From: Ga0077555 sp031367895
Lineage (GTDB): Bacteria > Pseudomonadota > Alphaproteobacteria > Rhizobiales > Hyphomicrobiaceae
Assembly (NCBI GenBank): GCA_031367895.1
Contig: JANLQP010000121.1
Span: 1 to 9,637, forward strand
Length of the DNA stretch: 9,637 bases
Direction: 5' to 3'
Under the pieces are notes generated by a model. The model searched no databases. It had not been told where the DNA came from and saw only the letters and a program-made list of their open reading frames with translations. The first letter of the stretch is position 1. Every line of letters begins with the position of its first letter. Of the stretch, positions 5,909 through 9,637 are shown piece after piece. A program made the position numbers and the translations under genes.

Positions 5909-6745
5909 ATGGCACAGCACCATACACTCGAAGAACTTTCGGAAGCTGACGCGTCGGGCCGCGTTGCGGAGATTTACGCGGAGCTGCGCCGACTGAGCGG
6001 CGTCCCGGTTGTGGCGCTGATCTTTCGGCACCTTGCCACGCATGAGGGGCTGCTCGATCAAATCTGGGCTGCCTTGCGGCCGCTCCTGACCACCGGTGTG
6101 CTGCAGGACGCCGCGGCCCGGGTCGTGGACGAGAACATCCCTGCGGATCTGATCCCGCCAATCGATGCCAATGTTCGCTGCGCACTTGGATTCGACGGGG
6201 TGCGCATGACCCCCGTGCTCAACGCGATCGATGCCTATAACCGGGCCAATGCTATCAATCTCCTGATCATGCTGAGCCTGCTGCGGAGGCTCGAGTTGTC
6301 GGATAGCACCGTGCAGCCGGTTCCGACCCGAGCTTGGTATCCGCCCGCGCCGATCGCGGGTCCGCTGTCGCCCATGATGAGCCCCGCCGAGATGCCGAGC
6401 CACATCCGCCGCATGATCAATGATTTCGGTTTTGGTGACCGCACGCGGTTCGATCCGGTGGTGCCCAGTCTGCTTCGGCACCTGTGCGATGCGCCGGGCC
6501 TGCTCGCGATCCTGCATGTGGTTCTGACGCCGAAGTTCAAAGATGGCACGCTGTCGAATGCCCTCGTAAAACTGAGAACTGCTATGGCGCAAGCGGCAGC
6601 AGGGATAGCACCTCAGATCGGGCTTTTGCCGCAGATGGCTGCAACCCCATCGGCGCGTGTGGTTGTCGAGGAATTCACGGGGAGCTGGATACCGCAAATG
6701 ACGGTGATCGGCTTTGCGCTCAGACGATCTCTGCTCGACACGTGA
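5909..6745 (+). CDS. DehI-fold (group I haloacid dehalogenase family) protein
   Basis: The 278-aa product has the internal pseudo-duplication of DehI-type proteins. Repeat one contains IYAELRRLSGVPVVALIFRH, LATHEGLLDQIWAALRPLL. Repeat two contains MINDFGFG, FDPVVPSLLRHLCDAPGLLAIL. The helical segment AYNRANAINLL lies between them, with Asn114 at the number of a known functional Asn in Pseudomonas DehI. Authentic DehI hydrolyses D- and L-2-haloacids using an Asp at about position 189 that activates water. Here the corresponding motif reads LLRHL, with His191 in the expected place, so dehalogenase activity is doubtful. The start at 5909 is preferred over ATG 5894 because GGAGGAG (5897-5902 region) lies just before it. 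It follows the redoxin gene by 51 bp on the same strand. Family call fairly sure; function not. Confidence 0.75.
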   Translation: MAQHHTLEELSEADASGRVAEIYAELRRLSGVPVVALIFRHLATHEGLLDQIWAALRPLLTTGVLQDAAARVVDENIPADLIPPIDANVRCALGFDGVRMTPVLNAIDAYNRANAINLLIMLSLLRRLELSDSTVQPVPTRAWYPPAPIAGPLSPMMSPAEMPSHIRRMINDFGFGDRTRFDPVVPSLLRHLCDAPGLLAILHVVLTPKFKDGTLSNALVKLRTAMAQAAAGIAPQIGLLPQMAATPSARVVVEEFTGSWIPQMTVIGFALRRSLLDT

Positions 6746-7157
6746 TGGAAATGGTGGGTGGCTGCGCAGCAGCATGGCATGACGCCGCCTTGAATTCCTC
6801 GTCTCCTTCCGTCTCCGCTGATTGAGTCATTTTTGCCCGCTGTTGAAGGTGCCGCGGTCTTCGGCCATAGGCCTTCCGTTGATACAGATTCCCTGACAAG
6901 ACCATGTCCGCAAATTTGGCGCCTCGCACGATCGCATCTACGCCATTGAATTTTTTATGTCCGAGAAGGTTCAATCGAGTAGCCGGCGCGGCCTTGTGCC
7001 GACGGTCGATCTACGGTGGGAAGCCGCCGCTTGCGAAACGCGGGTGAACGCAGAGGCGATCGTGCCCAACTATCGAACTCGAAGATCGTAGGCGCAGTGC
7101 GCTAGGCAACTTCGTGGATGATGGGAACACTGCTCACCACATGCGACTCCCACCGCT
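6746..7157. other. Non-coding stretch downstream of the DehI-like gene, no gene recognised
   Basis: About 410 bases with no supportable coding region. An 84-codon minus-strand frame (6974 to 6720) runs over the 3' end of the DehI-like gene and is not recognised. GCTGCGCAGC at about 6761 is a short palindrome, but no terminator with a T-run is evident. The stretch may be decayed sequence accompanying the downstream repeat. Confidence 0.4.
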
Positions 7158-7257
7158 GTCTAACTAATATCTGAACTATTGAAATATATCAACAATTTTG
7201 CGCTCCCTACGGAGTTAAGCAATACAGTAATTTCAATGGATTAGAAGAAAGTTAGAC
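7158..7257. repeat. 100-bp imperfect palindrome (attC-like hairpin architecture)
   Basis: GTCTAACT (7158-7165) and AGTTAGAC (7250-7257) are perfect inverted arms. Twelve bases further in on both sides, ATTGAAAT (7178-7185) pairs with ATTTCAAT (7230-7237). At the centre CTCC/GGAG folds around CTAC within GCGCTCCCTACGGAG. The equal 12-base spacing on both sides makes chance unlikely. The outer order, RYYYAAC first and GTTRRRY last, is formally that of integron attC sites, but it may equally be an extended attachment site of the phage-type integrase. It overlaps the right copy of the 110-bp repeat. Confidence 0.65.
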
Positions 7258-7308
7258 ACTCGGATCGTTCAAGGATTTTCAATAGCTTAGTGCCTGGACT
7301 GTCTAACC
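7200..7308 (+). repeat. Right copy of the 110-bp direct repeat (attachment-site-like)
   Basis: It shares with 1354-1463 the invariant GCGCTCCCTACGGAG (7200-7214), AATTTCAATG, GTTAGACACTC (7251-7261), TTTTCAATAGCTTA (7276-7289), TGCCTG and CTGTCTAACC. The 57-bp arm-to-arm distance and the 46-bp TTTCAAT spacing (7231, 7277) are identical, with only one base of length difference overall. An additional CGCTGTCTAAC upstream (7154-7164) is absent from the left copy. The same orientation as the left copy means recombination between them would excise the roughly 5.8-kb module. Confidence 0.72.
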
Positions 7309-7620
7309 CCTGATCAACAAGCAAACACGCCGGCATGCAGGTCTGAACGAAGGCACCGTCAACGCGACAGGCTCACCTTGCGACCAGCGTCGCGTAGCAA
7401 AACAAGGGTGGAGTCAAACGGGCCATATACTGACTGGCAAAGTTCGGCGCCGATTGACACCGCCTGCTTTCAGGGTGGAGCAGACATGCCCATCCGATGC
7501 GAAGACGTGACGGGCCAACAAGAGACCTTTGTAACTTGCCGTCGCACGGGCCTGGCACCACATCTCAATGACGCGAAATGATCCCGCAACAATCTTGCCC
7601 TTTGCGCGGCAGCGCGTCGC
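7309..7620. other. Non-coding stretch between the right repeat and arsR-type gene
   Basis: About 310 bases. Short frames in several readings (for example 7378-7581 plus, 7470-7697 minus) have no recognisable domain, no good ribosome site and contradict each other. I see no RNA gene and no strong hairpin. Confidence 0.4.
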
Positions 7621-7624
7621 CTAG

Positions 7625-7676
7625 TTAGGTATTGACCTAAGTATTCGCCATCGGTATAGTTAGGTTCATGCCTAAC
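7625..7676 (+). promoter_or_regulatory. Promoter and paired operators of the ArsR-type operon
   Basis: TTGACC (7632-7637) and TATAGT (7655-7660) are separated by 17 bp, a good sigma70-type promoter. Two 16-bp palindromes overlap it 35 bp apart: TTAGGTATTGACCTAA (7625-7640, over the -35) and TTAGGTTCATGCCTAA (7660-7675, over the start codon). The second extends to GTTAGG/CCTAAC. The arrangement fits autorepression by the ArsR-type protein. Transcription would begin at or within a base or two of the ATG at 7668, so the mRNA is probably leaderless. Confidence 0.75.
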
Positions 7677-8018
7677 CAAATCGAGCAACTCAATCAAGTG
7701 TTCCAGGCGCTGGCGGACCCGACACGTCGGGCAGTGCTCAAGCGCTTGTGCCGCGGGCCTGTGTCCACCCTCGAGCTAGCTCAACCATTCAACATGGCAC
7801 TGCCGTCCTTTACGCAGCACTTGGGCATGTTGGAAAAGTCCGGATTGGTGAAATCAAAGAAATTTGGTCGCGTGCGAACATACGAGCTCGCGCCCAAGCC
7901 TCTGCTGGCAGCCGAACACTGGATCACGAATCGGCGAGAACTCTGGGAGCGCCGTCTCGACCAACTTGATGCCCATCTACTAACAATGAAGGAGAACGAT
8001 GATGACAAAGGAGAATGA
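7668..8018 (+). CDS. ArsR/SmtB-family transcriptional regulator
   Basis: The 116-aa winged-helix repressor has the typical opening VFQALADPTRRAVLKRL (11-27), a recognition helix around ALPSFTQHLGMLEKSGLV (44-61) and a wing KSKKFGRVRTYEL (62-74). The ELCVC or other metal-binding Cys motif of true ArsR/SmtB sensors is absent, so it probably does not sense metal. Its C-terminal helix WITNRRELWERRLDQLDAHL is the form seen in regulators paired with SRPBCC/AHSA1 proteins. It overlaps the next gene by about 20 bases, which indicates translational coupling. The two 16-bp operators at its own promoter suggest autorepression. No ribosome site precedes the ATG, consistent with a leaderless start. Confidence 0.92.
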   Translation: MPNQIEQLNQVFQALADPTRRAVLKRLCRGPVSTLELAQPFNMALPSFTQHLGMLEKSGLVKSKKFGRVRTYELAPKPLLAAEHWITNRRELWERRLDQLDAHLLTMKENDDDKGE

Positions 8019-8493
8019 GCAAGACCTAGTGCTAGAGCGCGTGGTGGACGTTACGCCGGAGCTAGTGTTCAAGGCCTGGACGACCCCCAAGCATTTGATG
8101 CCGTGGTTTTGTCCGAAACCGTATCGCACGGTCGAGTGCGAGATTGACCTGAAGCCAGGCGGACAATTTTTCACTCAAATGGTAGATCCGGATGGCAACA
8201 AGCTGCCTGCACATCCTGGCTGCTACTTGGAAATCGTACCGAACCGCAAGCTTGTCTGGACCTCTGCGCTCGGTCCGGGTTTCAGGCCACTCGACCCCAA
8301 ATTGGCTCCATGGTTCTTCACCGCTGTGCTCGCGTTCGAGCCACACGGCAACGGCGGCTGCAAATACACGGCCACTGCGGTACACACGACAAAGGAACAC
8401 GCCGAGGCGCACGAGAAGATGGGCTTCAGTCAGGGCTGGGGCAAGGTACTTGAGCAGCTTGTCGCGTATGTTAAGGCGACGCCGATGAACTGA
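8002..8493 (+). CDS. SRPBCC / AHSA1-domain protein
   Basis: A 163-aa single-domain START-like (SRPBCC, AHSA1) protein. It opens LVLERVVDVTPELVFKAWTTPKHLMPWFCPKP, followed by the strand pattern ECEIDLKPGGQFFTQMVDPDG and a C-terminal long helix GWGKVLEQLVAYVKA, all typical. These proteins enclose a hydrophobic ligand in a deep cavity; no substrate is predictable. AAGGAG at 7989-7994 is seven bases from the ATG at 8002 but only four from the ATG at 7999, so 8002 is preferred. It overlaps the 3' end of the arsR-type gene and is surely co-transcribed with it. ArsR-SRPBCC pairs are a common bacterial module. Confidence 0.9.
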   Translation: MTKENEQDLVLERVVDVTPELVFKAWTTPKHLMPWFCPKPYRTVECEIDLKPGGQFFTQMVDPDGNKLPAHPGCYLEIVPNRKLVWTSALGPGFRPLDPKLAPWFFTAVLAFEPHGNGGCKYTATAVHTTKEHAEAHEKMGFSQGWGKVLEQLVAYVKATPMN

Positions 8494-8604
8494 GGCGATA
8501 CTCGTGGCAAGTCGTCTGTTTACAGTGGCGACGAATTGCTTCGGGTCACATGCCGACAACGTTGCAGGACAAGGCAAGGGAGGCTTTGTCGTTTGGGCAA
8601 CCCA

Positions 8605-9258
8605 TTATTTGAGCTGCGTCCGCGTTTTGTCAGCAGCCGCAAAATGCGCCATCTGGTCGGCATGCGCCTTACGGAAGGCGGGGCGCTCAGTGATGCGTTT
8701 GATGTAGGCTTCGGTTGCTGGACGCTCGCCATGGGCGCGAACAAGGCCGATGCGCAGCACATCCGCCATCAGCAGGTCAGCGACGGTAAAGCGATTTGCT
8801 GCGAGCCACTGGCGCTCGCACAGCACTCTTTCCATGTGGGCAAGCCGTTGGTTCATCCAGCCAACGAGGCCGTTATCAGCCTGCCCTGAAATTGTGAGGA
8901 ACCACCACGGCACAGTGACCATTTCAATTGAATTGAGCGCAGCGACCACCCACTGCAGCGTTTCCGCTTCGCCAACGGAATCGCGCGGCATCAATGCCTC
9001 GCTGCGGCGAGCCAGGTGCAGCAGACCCGCACCGCTCTCGAACATGCTGACATCGCCGTCGGTCAGGTAGGGCACCTGCCCAAACGGCTGACGGTCGAGA
9101 TGATTGGTCTCCCGACCGTCGAAGGGCACGGTGCGCACCTCGTACGACAAGCCAGCTTCCTCCGCCGCCCATCGCAGGCGCAGATCGCGCACGAAGCCGC
9201 GTGGGGCGGCCCCTGCAGGGACCCAGTCTAGTGTCCAGATGACGAGTTTTTCCGACAT
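8605..9258 (-). CDS. Glutathione S-transferase family protein
   Basis: From ATG 9258 this is a 217-aa cytosolic GST. The N-terminal thioredoxin-like domain shows RLRWAAEEAGLSYEVRTVPF and the glutathione-site stretch QPFGQVPYLTDGDVSMFESGAGLLHLA, with the cis-Pro (VP) and the Glu-Ser pair. The C-terminal helical domain contains WLAANRFTVADLLMADVLR, the N-capping/hydrophobic staple motif region. It should conjugate glutathione to electrophiles or act as a thiol-dependent isomerase/peroxidase; class is not clear. A GTG start at 9276 would add six residues but abuts its purine-rich AAAGG, so the internal ATG (MSEKLVIWTL) is favoured. It is convergent with the SRPBCC gene, with 111 bp between stops and no obvious terminator there. 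Confidence 0.9.
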   Translation of the reverse strand: MSEKLVIWTLDWVPAGAAPRGFVRDLRLRWAAEEAGLSYEVRTVPFDGRETNHLDRQPFGQVPYLTDGDVSMFESGAGLLHLARRSEALMPRDSVGEAETLQWVVAALNSIEMVTVPWWFLTISGQADNGLVGWMNQRLAHMERVLCERQWLAANRFTVADLLMADVLRIGLVRAHGERPATEAYIKRITERPAFRKAHADQMAHFAAADKTRTQLK

Positions 9259-9268
9259 AGAAGCAAGT

Positions 9269-9526
9269 TTATTCACCCTTTCGCGTCAAAGCAACTTCGT
9301 CGGCTAATGGGTCTACTCCGTAGTAGCCCGGCCAAAACAGGACGACTTCTGGCTTAATGTCGGAAGTGCCTTCCCGCACGAAGATGGGAAAGGCTTCAAT
9401 GTTCTGCTGCAGGCGATGCCTATCGGTCACGAGGGGCAGGCGAAACTGGTGATCCGCGAGTATCACCCCAAAGAGGGTGAAAGGTCGGATCGGGACACGC
9501 CCGAAAAGGCTTGAGGCGGCGAGCAC
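9269..9526 (-). CDS. Unrecognised short reading frame at the right edge
   Basis: A GTG-initiated 85-codon frame ends at TAA 9269-9271, just before the GST start (it overlaps the GTG alternative start of that gene), suggesting the two could be co-transcribed. The C-terminal half (NIEAFPIFVREGTSDIKPEV, LFWPGYYGVDPLADEVAL) has a protein-like composition. The frame stays open upstream to the window end, but that part is Arg/Pro-rich and looks like a shadow. It may be the 3' part of a truncated gene. No family is recognised. Confidence 0.35.
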   Translation of the reverse strand: MLAASSLFGRVPIRPFTLFGVILADHQFRLPLVTDRHRLQQNIEAFPIFVREGTSDIKPEVVLFWPGYYGVDPLADEVALTRKGE

Positions 9527-9637
9527 TGTTGCTTGTCGGCTTTGGTGCAGGTTTCTCGGACGTCGGCGTGACGGCGGTGTGGCGTGCTCTGGCCGACGTC
9601 GGAGAAGCGCCCAGGCACGAAGTCGCGGGAGTTGTGG

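Noticed and set aside
5501..6775. 424-codon minus-strand frame opposite the redoxin and DehI-like genes
   Set aside because: Antisense shadow spanning two real genes, with biased Arg/His/Gln composition and no recognisable motif.
6720..6974. 84-codon minus-strand frame as a transposase remnant
   Set aside because: Segments such as NGVDAIVRGAKF look protein-like, but I cannot match them to a family, and the end overlaps the DehI-like gene.
7624..7676. Further GTTRRRY/RYYYAAC boxes near the arsR-type gene as another attachment site
   Set aside because: These are explained by the two 16-bp TTAGGT/CCTAA operators overlapping the promoter.

Overview
The window looks like an accessory, mobile-element-rich region of a high-GC proteobacterial genome. 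An alphaproteobacterial, Rhizobiales-like host is my best guess, from the style of the tyrosine recombinase and the catabolic/detoxification genes. No rRNA, tRNA or housekeeping gene is present to fix the taxon.

Left edge (1-1258): an IS3-family element enters from the left (start of OrfA on the minus strand, terminal inverted repeat ending near 193). It abuts a tyrosine recombinase gene that has lost its extreme 5' end at the IS junction and also carries a frameshift/stop near 306-325, so the integrase is probably a pseudogene. About 95 bp beyond its stop lies a 110-bp sequence (1354-1463) that recurs as a direct repeat at 7200-7308. The two copies look like attachment sites bracketing a roughly 5.8-kb module.

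Module between the repeats (1464-7199): an epoxide hydrolase on the minus strand is divergent from a plus-strand run. That run is an Old Yellow Enzyme-type ene-reductase, a small single-domain cupin, a thioredoxin-fold (redoxin/ResA-like) protein with C-terminal helical repeat, and a DehI-fold protein. A decayed IS701-type transposase fragment sits in the divergent intergenic region. The most notable feature is the redoxin gene. Its frame is interrupted by a single TGA exactly where the first redox Cys of the active site belongs (WASW-TGA-GCR), the frame then continues intact to a full-length protein, and a 6-bp hairpin with a G-containing apical loop begins 14 nt after the TGA. This fits a selenocysteine codon with a bacterial SECIS element, giving a candidate 367-aa selenoprotein; a simple nonsense mutation is the alternative.

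Right part (7309-9637): an ArsR-type repressor and an overlapping SRPBCC/AHSA1 protein form an operon whose promoter carries two matching 16-bp operators, one lying over the start codon. The spacing implies a leaderless transcript. A convergent glutathione S-transferase follows, then an unrecognised short minus-strand reading frame at the right edge.

Taken together the genes suggest handling of reactive electrophiles (epoxides, activated alkenes, possibly halogenated acids, glutathione conjugation, thiol/selenol redox chemistry), assembled by mobile elements. That functional link is inference from gene content; no common regulator or substrate can be read from the sequence.
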